Shown one piece after another: positions 37,775-46,888 of a stretch of 64,000 nucleotides of DNA. The notes beneath the pieces are model-generated. The model ran no database searches and was not told the origin of the DNA. It saw nothing but the letters and a program-made list of their open reading frames with translations. Where the stretch lies: NCBI GenBank assembly GCA_963575745.1, contig CAUYUJ010013958.1, forward strand, positions 19,406 to 83,405, read 5' to 3'. Origin of the DNA: Prorocentrum cordatum (taxonomy: Eukaryota; Sar; Dinophyceae; Prorocentrales; Prorocentraceae). The position numbers and the translations under genes are program-made. Positions within the stretch are counted from its first letter, which is position 1; each line of letters starts with the position of its first letter.

Positions 37775-40760
37775 TTGTTGCACGAGGAGGACAGTCGACT
37801 TTTGGATGCCAGACCAATGCAAACCAATCAGGGACTTCAAGGCAGCCTTTTACGAAGTGGAACGCATGTGGCTTCAATATCAGCAGGTGTGTGGTGAAAC
37901 CCTCGCTACCAGATGCGACTTCATAGGATCACACCTGGGTTGAGAGTGATCAGGGTTGAGGACTTCTACATGAGGGTGGGCATGAGGCATGAGGCTCATG
38001 CGCTAGATTCGTAGCTCATCGCGAGAAGCGGGGACCGATAAGGGTAACAGCTTTAGCGATGGCGACCACAACTTGGCGACTGGACGTACGAGTACCCGTG
38101 GACTGGCAACGACTCCACGATTCAGGGCACCGCGCTGCCCTGAGTCTTGGGCTGCATATGTAAGGTTTGGGGCACGAGGCCATTCATGACCGCAGAGCGC
38201 CAGCAGGACTATTATTACCCATTGTGACTGAGTGTGGTGCCCGTTTGCCCCACGCTGGGAGCAGTCGCGAGGAAGCAAATTCCGAAAGGATGGCAGCCTA
38301 ATTACGAACGAGGTGGCGGACGACTAGCACACGCTGCAGCAGCGCAGGATCCATCACATGGCGCAGGCAAGGTCCAGAAAGACTTGGCGAAATGTAAAAG
38401 AGACGGCCAGGACAGTGCTGGGTAAGATGCTGCTGGACCTCAGCACGGAAGCGGCGCACGCTCGGGGAGCCAGGCTAGGAGAGGGCAGCGTGGAACCGTA
38501 GGTGGAACAGGTGATGTTACCTTGGGGCACAGTCGTGCACATCACCGACCTCACAGACATCCTTGGGAGCACGCTGTTGACTGCGACGCTGAAGTGGTAC
38601 AAGACTAGCTTGAGCTTGCGATTGAGGAGTTGGTGCTCCCACGCGTGCACGCGTGAGCTCTCACGGGTGTCGCTCATGGGATGTGAGGACGCGATGGGAT
38701 GCGTTCACATCGCCGCGCCAGTGCAGCTGCCGATTCTCAAGAGCTCGGAGTGGGCTCGGTCGCCCTCCCCTTGCGATTCAACGTGCGAACGCCAACCAGA
38801 CGTTCGATATTCCCTGGCCGAAAGGGGCGGTGGCTGCGACGAAGAGGGCAGGAGTGCCAAGCAGACTACTGCGAGGGCGAAGGCTGCGTGATGGAACCCG
38901 TGCATAGTTGGTACAACTACGGTGTTGGTGTCAATATTGTATTACCGAAGCGCTACACAAGAGAATGCCGGCGCTGCCTGGAAATTCAAAACCGCATTTC
39001 CCAGTTGCATGGTGCTCGCGGTCCTCGCATACGAGGCGCACGCCCTTCGTATCGTGACGGAGGGTGCGCGCGTCACGTCTGGGTCAAGAACGAGTGCCCC
39101 CTGGCGCGGGATGTCCTGGAACGCAATATAACAAACCTAACCATGCAGAATTAGATCCCGGCCGCTCGGCGCGATGCCCTCCAGGTCGATCTCAAGCGTT
39201 GCGAGTTCCACCCCTCGTTCAGCTTGCCAGCGCGCATACACTCAGACTCGCGATAGCACGCCAGGCGCGGACGCTTGCACTTCAGTGGCATGGCGTGCGT
39301 GGCGGGGAGTCACCCACCGCAAGAAGACGTTGACCGTGCTCGGGCGCGCCCAGTGCACAAGGCATTTCGCGCACCCCGTGCTTTCGGATGGCTGCGAGAG
39401 CTGGACCAGGACGACGGAGCGAGGCTCTGTGCTCCGCTACGCAGGGGGGATCCGCGAGCGGCGGGATGGATGAGTGTCGGAATGGCCCACGCGGCCACCG
39501 ACGACGATGGCCAGATTGATGCCAGCACGAGGAGGCAAGCTCGTTCGTGATACGCCTGTGAAGATCAAGCACAGGAGCCGCGGCCTCGCTGTCGCAGGGC
39601 GGGCGCCCCAAGACGATCCGAAAGCTGGAAGTGGTGAGCTGCTTGGGCGACGTCATGATCTACGCGGTCAGAGCGCTCCACGAGGTTGAGGAGGAGGAGG
39701 AGCACTGCAGCGGACGCGGGATCCGATGAAGAAGAGTAGACAGCGGGCGCGTCGCATTCGCCCGTACACGATCAGAGGAGAGCCTTTTCAGCATCGGTAA
39801 AGGTGGGCGCGCCAAGCGCAGCGGGAAGAGCTGTACCTCTCCGCTGCGGGGCAGGGATGCCGCGAGGATCCTGTCCAAGTCCAAGGCAGAGCGGCGTGGA
39901 GGTTCGCGAGGGCAGGGCCGGGAGCCTCCTTTGCAGCGCTGGCACCAAGAGCGCGGCCTGTGACAGGCGGGGCTTTGCTCAGCAGCCGCGTCCTCAGCAA
40001 GTCCCAGCGCGCGCGCAGCCTGCCGGCCAGGCTGGGCCGGCGGCCGTCCCTTCTGCAGTGCCGCGCCGCGGCGGATGCGAGTGCACATCGAGGGAGGCAG
40101 CAAGACGACGATCGTGTGGCTCATCGGGTGCTGGCACGCGCGCTAGCACGCGAACAACCCGCAGCTGGCGCCAGCACTGGCCCGAACGCGACGTAGTCTG
40201 CGCGCGGCCTTGGGGGAACAGAAAACAAGGTCAGCCTCGCGGCAGATGGGACGGACTGGGCCCAGCGCACATGCTGGGAGCGCAACAAGGATTGCGATAG
40301 TACGACAGCATCCGCATTGGAGCGGCAGTACGAGATCGCGGCGATTAGCCTCGTCCCATGGCAGTGATGGCGGCGAGGTTCGAAGGCCAGGGGCGCGACG
40401 GTCTACCCTGGGGTGGCGTGCGGTTTCGGTGCAGGCGGCGCCACGACTTCAAGTGTTGAGGCTCGCCGAGCGTAGCTCGCTGCGCGCTCAGGGCGAGCAC
40501 GTGGCGGAAGCCTGCGCGACCGAAGAGATGTTGGATCTGATCGTCAATGATACGCAGAGGGCCCTGCGCTAAATATGGTTGTGGACCTCTGCGGCCAACG
40601 CGCTCGAGGGGCTCTCTTTTTAAGCGGAGCAGATGTGCGCTCCGCGCTTGGGTCGCCAGGCCCGGGAAAACAGTCCAGAAAGTCCGAATCGTCCTCCGCC
40701 TCCGCCTGCTCCCTCACTCGCACCTCCTCCCCCATCTGCCCCTCATCCCTCCTCGTCCTC
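37775..40760. other. Long unrecognised region
   Basis: The sequence is mostly unique. The best open frame is plus 38,699-39,154 (151 codons), with Cys-rich CQADYCEGEGC and CRRCLEIQNRISQLHG, but I recognise no family and the start is arbitrary. Other frames at 38,502-38,891, 39,803-40,300 and 40,210-40,572 show no motif. GTGTTGGTGTCAATATTGTA near 38,921 resembles the interior of the foldback element at 12,197. It may be intronic or intergenic. Confidence 0.35.
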
Positions 40761-40920
40761 CCCCCACCCGGGACGAGGCCGCCAAGCCAGGCCTGCGCGC
40801 GCAGGCCGCGACTCGGGCCCCCCCGGGCGGAAGATCGCCGAGGCCACGTCGGACTACGAGTACAAGGTGCGCAACCTGGAGCCGCGGTCCGCCTCAATCA
40901 GAGAAGAAAGCGTTGCATAA
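40760..40920 (+). CDS. Putative coiled-coil exon 3, ending in a stop
   Basis: After a CT-rich tract (CCTCCTCGTCCTCCCCCCAC) the sequence GACGAGGCCGCCAAG starts a charged segment. In the frame that ends at TAA 40,918-40,920 it reads KIAEATSDYEYKVRNLEPRS and ASIREESVA. Joining the first part (DEAAKPGLRAQAATRA) needs a frame change, so either an internal splice or decay is present. The heptad-like pattern matches the other segments of this group. Function unknown. Confidence 0.3.
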
Positions 40921-40928
40921 GCATAGGC

Positions 40929-41069
40929 TGCCAGAGGCCTGCGCGAGCTTCTTTGGATCGGCGCCGGACCCCACCTGCGGCGGCGCCAGAGGCGCCGCCC
41001 CTGGCGCGCTCCGCGCGCCAGTGAGCGGGGTCCAGCGCCGATCCGAAAAGTTTGCGTGGACCTCAGAAC
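40929..41069. mobile_element. GC-rich hairpin element H, copy 3
   Basis: The left arm GAGGCCTGCGCGAGCTTC with TTTGGATCGGCGCCGGACCC pairs with the right arm, whose reverse complement contains GAGGTCCACGCAAACTTTTC and GGATCGGCGCTGGACCCC. The centre has GGCGCCGCCCCTGGCGCG and CTGGCGCGC-TCC-GCGCGCCAG. It starts about 10 bases after the stop of the adjacent putative exon. Confidence 0.85.
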
Positions 41070-41465
41070 GTTTGTGCTTACAGTCGGACCGAGCATAATA
41101 TTGAGGTCGGTTCGGGAGGATGCCCTAATGTTCTTCGTGCTTGTTCGATGTTCTTGTGCATCCTGGGGGAGGGTACCCTTGGATGCTCTGTGTGCTATGG
41201 CCCGCGGAGGTTCTCATCTTCTCGAGGGATGTTATTCTGGCCTGGGTCCGACTGTATGCAGTTCACCCTCTTCTCGTTACACGACGGTTGTTGAGAGTAG
41301 GTATTTGTGTACTCCCAGACCCCAATACATATATGGAGTCTTCCTACTTCATGAGCCGATATGTTGTTGCTGTGTTGTGTTGTTATTTGGGAGGGACTGA
41401 ACCCAACCTACTTCATCCGCCTTCCTACTTCATGCTTTTACCTACTTCTTCCGACCGACGTGTAC
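41070..41465. other. AT-richer unique stretch, no gene recognised
   Basis: CCTACTTCATCCGCCTTCC and TTCCTACTTCATG-type short direct repeats occur near 41,343-41,430. There are no domains. Confidence 0.4.
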
Positions 41466-41765
41466 ACCCGCCCCGCCTCCTGTGATTCTGCTCCCTCTTC
41501 CCTCCTCCTCCCTCCTCCCTCCTGGTGCTGCCGCTCGTGCTCGGGATGGGCGCTCCCAGGCCAGATCTTCCTCCTGTGTCCTCTGGTGGAGCTCCCGCGC
41601 ACTCTTCGGGATCCAAGCCCTTGCCTGGAGGAGAAGGAGGAGGAGGAGGAGGAGGAGGATGGGGGAGGATAATAAGAATGAGGAGGGGTAGTAGAGGAGG
41701 AGGAGGCTGAGGAGGAAGCTGAGGATGAGGAGGAGGAAGAGGATGAGGAAGAGGAGGGGTGGACG
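41466..41765 (+). repeat. CTC tract followed by GGA array
   Basis: CCCTCCTCCTCCCTCC at about 41,500-41,525 and GGAGGAGGAGGAGG at about 41,630-41,765. Confidence 0.75.
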
Positions 41766-42690
41766 AGGAGGAGTTGGAATTTTGACTCCTTCTCCCACCA
41801 GCCACAGTGGGGACGCCAAGCGACGCATCAACAGTGAAGTGGACGTTGCTATAGCCCAGGTCGTCGCTGAGATTGTCCGACTCGCTAAGGTCCTCTCCAG
41901 AGTGGTCCGAAGTAGACCAGCAAGTTGACATTGCGTCACCGACAACGGGCTCCACAGCTCCCTCCTCCGCGCGGCGCCCCGCCTCCTCCACGACAGTGGG
42001 CGCGGGCGGGACGGGATGGCTAGGGTCCCAGAGTGGCTGCCAGAGGCCTTGCAGCAGACTGGAGGGCGCCAAATCTGCAGGGCGACCAGCGGGCGGGAGT
42101 ACACATGCACCAGGAGCGCAATCATCAATGGGCGGCGGCCGCTGCGGCGCCTCGATGAAGAACGTACTTGGGAACAGTGGCGGGCGTCGCCTCGGCCTCC
42201 AGAACCGCCTCCAGGTGGGCGGTGTGCCACGCCCCGACACCCGCAAGGAAGCGGGGGCATGGCCAGCTCAGCCCCGCCAGAAGTGCCCAGCCAGGGAGTA
42301 GGCGCCATGCGCCGCGGCATCCCGCTCCCTCTTCGCGTGCATCGCGTCGGCGTGGGCACGCCTCGACAACCAGGACCTGGCCTCCGCGAGAGCGCGGTCC
42401 CGAGACAGTGGCTGCGCGCACCCGGGAGCGCGTCGAGCGGGGCGTGCAGCTCCGCGCCGCGGAGGAGGGCCTGGAGACGCCGCTGGCGATCAGTGCGAGG
42501 GGACCGGCAAGCCGCCGCACGCCGCCCCCGCCAGCCGCCGCGGGAGGGCGCGCGCAAGAGCTCCGGCCCAGGCGCGCGGGGCCCCACGCGCCACGGGCGG
42601 TGGCGCGGGCCCTCCCGGAGCCGTGCGCCCGAGCAGCCCGACGCCCTGCGCCCTGGAGTCCCTCGCGCCCGCCAGGTTGCCCCGAGGATG
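41766..42690. other. GC-rich unrecognised region
   Basis: Long frames exist on both strands, as expected from high GC. I see no family motif, and the two strands are equally open. Confidence 0.35.
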
Positions 42691-42899
42691 GGTGGGGAGG
42701 GAGGGGGAGGGCAGGGGTGGTGGAAGAGGAGTCGGGCGAAGAGAACGATGCGCATGCAGCGGTCCTGGCCATGCCCATCCTTGGCCCCAGGATCGGTGCA
42801 GATGCCTTCATGGCCAAGGCAGGAGGGCGTATGCACCGATCCTGGGCTCAGGACGTCCGGGCTCAGGGGAGGGAGAGGAGGACAGGGGTGGTGGAAGAG
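42691..42899 (+). repeat. Imperfect direct duplication next to the element B insertion point
   Basis: GGGAGGGCAGGGGTGGTGG with AAGAG occurs near 42,704, and AGAGGAGGACAGGGGTGGTG with GAAGAG occurs near 42,875, just before the LTR. Between them CCAGGATCGGTGCA and its near-reverse TGCACCGATCCTGG form an inverted pair. Confidence 0.6.
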
Positions 42900-43155
42900 T
42901 GTAAATAATGATCCAAATCTCTCCACCCACAACCTCTTGATGCAAGAAGAAGACAGGCAGATGATAGGATATCTTATACCGAATCAAACTCTGCGTTCGA
43001 TAGGTGCGTCCACCCTCCCGCCTCAGCTGGGCGGGTTCAAGCCACAAATGGCAATAGTAAACAAGAGAATGCAAGCATGAGCGAGCGAGAGCAATCTCAT
43101 AGATACTTCTAATCATCATCATATAACTCACATCCCTGCTAATATAACTTTCACA
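42900..43155 (-). repeat. 3' LTR of element B
   Basis: 256 bp, TGTGAAAG...TTTACA on the coding strand. It differs from the other LTR at about nine positions, six of them clustered at 43,105-43,130. Confidence 0.95.
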
Positions 43156-43568
43156 CAGGAAAAGGAAACGTTGCTAAATAATGCCTTGGCAAATTCTGCA
43201 GCAAGCCTCCAGAATATCGAATCATATTATTGGCTCGAACGATCAAACTATCGTCCGTGCAACAAGCAACATATATCAAATCCAACAATCCAATACTCTT
43301 TGCTTGAACGGTCAAATTACCGTCCGTGTATCAAACAACAGATATCAAGATACAACAAATCAATACACCGGGCAACATATAAACAAATCTTTACCTGAGG
43401 TCTGCGCACCGAACAACATATATTAATATATGAAATATTTACCTGAGCTCTTGAGGGGGTGCTTTCACTCCTCATCTGCAGATGGTGACCAAACATCACT
43501 CACCATCTGAATTGGTAACCCAAATCACTCATCATATGAAAAATGATATCTCAAATCACTCATCATCC
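43156..43568 (-). other. 3' untranslated region of element B
   Basis: AT-rich. It holds two imperfect copies of GAACGATCAAACTATCGTCC (43,229 and 43,304) and three of CAAATCACTCATCAT or similar (43,490-43,565). The coding strand beside the LTR reads TTTCCTTTTCCTG, pyrimidine-rich, so the polypurine tract expected there is not seen. Confidence 0.6.
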
Positions 43569-43997
43569 TCAGCGCAGACGTACTTCTGACTCGATGGTGC
43601 TGTATGCAATGTAAACCTTGATGCTCGGGTCGAGACTATAACTCCTGCTCTCGTCTGCGTCTAGCTTGAGACACCGTCCTAGGCAATTTGCGTAGTGCCT
43701 GTCCTTCGTATAGATCGTCTCATAGCTGTCGCCCTCGTACTTGCCACTCCTGATTATCGTTGGTCCCATGGTCTCCGGCCACTGCCTTAGTAGAGCACTA
43801 TCTCCCAACATAATTGGTCCATCCCCCATGTTATCGTCGTCATAGGTCGCTGGATCGGCTCGTACTGCGAGTGTTGTCGTTGTAGTTTTCGGCGTAGCCT
43901 TCGTTGTCCTGGATTTGACCTTGACTTGTTTCTCGGGCAACTCCGGCTTGGACAGGTTGTCGCTGGTTGAACTATCCACCTCCATCGGATCAAACAT
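43569..43997 (-). CDS. 3' ORF of element B, unknown function
   Basis: A 142-codon frame begins with ATG at 43,995-43,997, following an in-frame TAG about 15 bases upstream. It is downstream of RNase H and in another frame. The N-terminus is Pro/Lys/Thr-rich. The C-terminal half has SGKYEGDSYETIYTKDRHYA, which resembles the short FGKYKGKTYEEV-type motif found in nuclease-associated and other proteins. That likeness is from memory of the pattern and is weak. It may be an extra protein or the frame-shifted C-terminus of pol. Confidence 0.45.
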   Translation of the reverse strand: MFDPMEVDSSTSDNLSKPELPEKQVKVKSRTTKATPKTTTTTLAVRADPATYDDDNMGDGPIMLGDSALLRQWPETMGPTIIRSGKYEGDSYETIYTKDRHYANCLGRCLKLDADESRSYSLDPSIKVYIAYSTIESEVRLR

Positions 43998-44940
43998 GTC
44001 CTCGTCGTCGTTCTAGAGACTACTGTCACCACCGCAGGAGACATCGAAAGACAAACTCCATACACTGCAAGAGCACAACGTTGAAACAGAACTACAGCTT
44101 GGTCAGGTATCTGGATGGTTCTCTGCGCGCCACTCCTCTCCAACAGGTAGTTGTCCGTTAGCTTTTCCGTGTAGAATGCCTCGACGTAGTCGTCATCTTG
44201 TTCCTCGTATTTGTCATCGTAGAAGCACTCGTCCACGTAGTTGTACGTCTCCACCGGCCACGTAGAGATCTCTTCGTCGTCCTTCCCAGTGTCGTCGTAC
44301 AGCTCCTGCTTGACGTACTTGGCCATCTTCGCGTTCAGCTCGTCTACCTCCTTGTTGGCTGCCACCTTCTCTGGTCCAACAAGCTTTCGTCCGCGTGTTG
44401 ATGGTGCCCTGTCATCAGGCCCAAGAGTCCACAAATTTGATGTAACCATCTTCCTCGCGTGGCCTCCTGGAAGTACTTTTGTCAAACAGTCCGCTAGCAT
44501 CTGCTCACTCTTGACCCACTTTATGCTGACCTCTTTGAGTGACTGCCGCAGTATAGCCGCTTCCAAAGACAGCCTCCTGTCCGTCATAGAAATCTTCTCC
44601 TTTGTGATCGTGTCGTATAGGCTCTTGCAGTCGGTTACCGAAACGCATTTCACCGGGCAGGTGTCGTGCACAATCTCGGTCATGTCCATCTCCGGGTACA
44701 GGATCTCCGCCAGGGTCGATCTCGTCCATATCAACATTTCCACGGAATTCGCACATGAGTAGGCCTCCGCCGATAGAGTAGATCGCACCACTCGTTGAAT
44801 CTTGGAGGACTGCCACCCAATGCAGTGTACCTTGTACTTGTTACTGTGGTCCTCGTTGATCTTCTGGTCGCCCAGCATGATGAAGCGTCCGCGTTGTGAT
44901 CTGTGTGTGCTTCGGCAGATTGTCGAAAGCATTGTCGGTG
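43998..44940 (-). pseudogene. RNase H segment of element B pol
   Basis: The frame (continuing to 43,787) has the copia RNase H signatures: GWQSSKIQRVVRSTLSAEAY with its Glu, VTDCKSLYDTI near 44,614-44,640 and SEQMLADCLTK near 44,478-44,510. RNase H removes the RNA strand during reverse transcription. The catalytic Asp and Glu residues seem present. An acidic tail follows. The frame is shifted relative to the preceding RT segment (change near 44,900). Confidence 0.8.
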
Positions 44941-45320
44941 ACATTGATCACCATGGTCTCCCACAGGTTCAGGCCTGCTGAGAACCTGATCAGCAAGTCG
45001 TCCCGCTTCTGTATCCGCCTGATGGCCGCGTTGCCGTCCTGTAGGTCCTTCACCGTCGGAGCTCCCAGCGTAGATGCCAGTCGGGATGCCTCGAAGGCCT
45101 CCCCGAAGCATATCACGCGCGCAGCCCATTGCAGTTGTCCAACTACCATTCGTAGTCCACGATGCTCTGCATGGGTCAAGGCGTTATCTGGTGCCTTGCT
45201 GCGCTCTCTGGAGATACGTACAGTCTGCATCGACTTCACGTAGGCCTCCATGGTGACGTTGATGCTGCCGTCCTAGTCCTGCTTGTAGGCACGGCCACAG
45301 AACGTCGCCTGCTCTTTCTC
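44841..45320 (-). pseudogene. RT connection segment of element B, out of frame
   Basis: The frame contains EAYVKSMQTVRISRERSKAP, GLRMVVGQLQWAARVICFGE and ASRLASTLG, the conserved region between the RT palm and RNase H in copia polymerases (GQLQWAARV corresponds to the usual G.L.W....RPD region). A TAG near 45,274 and frame changes near 45,320 and 44,900 break it. Confidence 0.75.
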
Positions 45321-46888
45321 GCGTACTTGACCTCGCCAAAGTCGATATCCTTCTGTAGTTCCTTCATGATCTTGGCGCCCTCCGGGTCGCCCTGCTTGAT
45401 GCCCATGAGGAAGTCATCCACGCGCAGGCACATGATCCCGATGATCGTGCCCTCCGCATTGCGCTTGATGAAGGTCGCGGGTTCGAAGCTCAGGCCTTCC
45501 CATCCAAGCTTCACGAGCGTCGCGCGTAGTGCCACATACCACGCGCGAGCTGCATCGTTGGTCCCGTAGATGCTCTTGTTTAACTTCAGCAGGTCGCCTG
45601 CCTTCACTCCAGGGATGTTGCACTTCCCGAGGTTCGCCGGGATACGAAAGTAGAGCTCGCGTGTGATGGCTTTGCCTTGCAGAAAGGCTCCCTTCACATC
45701 CGCGATGACTAGGTCTAAGTTGAGGCTTGATACGATGCTGCACACGAGTAACGTCATCTGTGCTGAGACTGTAGGTGAGTCCCGTCGTAGCTTGTCGTCA
45801 CACTCCTCTTCGTAGCCTCTCCCACAGATCCTGGCCTTCGGCTCGAAGGTCGCGGGGTCCTTATCGGTCCAGACCACCTTGGAGCTTAGGATCTTGTCCG
45901 GGTCAACCTTGTCGACTGTTGCTCTTGATATGTGGGTTGCTGCATCGTACTTGCACCACGTGTTCCATTCCTTCTCCACCGACTGCTGCATCTTCTTCCA
46001 CTTGAGCTTGTCATCGCCCAGCGTCTTCAAGTTGATCTCCTGATGCTTGTTGGCTCTCGTCGGTTGGCTGCCCATGCGCTCGGCCACGAACGCCTCGACG
46101 AGCAGCGGTGTATCTGCCAGCTGCTTGACTGGCCCAGTTTGCCCCCGGGCTCGTTTGATGCTGATCGGCACATCGTCCAGCAAGAACTCCTTGAGCGTGA
46201 CTGGGTGCTCCTGGCGCTTGCCCTGCGCAGGCTGTCGCGTACTTGACGATGATGTAGCCGGCTGATCTTGCGGTACCTCTGCTGGTACTGCTGCCGTTTC
46301 CTCCGCCTTCTGGCGTTCCTCCATGTGCCTCTGGATCCTGGCAGGTACTCGAAGCTGGGCTCGATCGTCCTGAGCGTTGTCCCGCTTGGTCTGCTTGAGC
46401 TTCAGGTCCTTCTTGGCGTGCTTCTTGCCTCCGCGCTTCACCTCCTTAGGTTCCTCCATGGTCTCGTCCGTATTGGTAGGCTCCTGCGGGGCTGCTGCAG
46501 GCTGTTGGCCACCTCCTGGTCCATCTCCAGCTTCCTCTTCCTTTCCCAGAGTGATCTCCTCGATGATCGTGATGGGGTCTTGCGATACCACATCGTCGAT
46601 GATCTGAGGATTGGCTATCCAGTCCACTCTCGAGATATTTTGAACCAGGTCGCGCGTGTCCAAGTTGAAAAGCCGCCGCCTCTCGATCTTGTACCCAGGT
46701 GTTGGATCAGGTAGAAGAGGGGCGTTCCTGACGTTATCCAGCTGCCTCAGGTCGGCGGGTGCCCTGGCTGCTGGCCGCCATTGCTCCCAAGATGGTGTCC
46801 CAAGCTTGGTGCGCTCGAACGAGTCGTGCTCGAAGGTCCTCTTCCGCTTGATCTTGATCAGCTGGTACTGTCTCGTACTCGTCGTCAA
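45310..46888 (-). pseudogene. Reverse transcriptase of element B
   Basis: The 5' part is an acidic, Pro/Gln-rich linker. Then come FLLDDVPISIKRARG, WNTWCKYDA, the RT start ILSSKVVWTDKDP and FEPKARICGRGYEEE, LVIADVKGAFLQGK with the first catalytic Asp near 45,698, LLKLNKSIYGTNDAARAWY, and CLRVDDFLMG with the Asp pair at 45,413-45,418. The usual Tyr of YVDD is Arg here (RVDD). The enzyme copies the element RNA into DNA. This frame overlaps the integrase frame by about 150 bases at 46,734-46,888, and reading must shift there. Confidence 0.88.

Noticed and set aside
38699-39154. Cys-rich 151-codon frame as a zinc-finger protein
   Set aside because: The Cys spacing does not fit a finger that I know, and the start is arbitrary; it is kept only as part of an unrecognised region.
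42016-43080. 354-codon plus-strand frame running into the 3' LTR of element B
   Set aside because: Its end is LTR sequence and the rest is GC-rich with no motif; the opposite strand is equally open.
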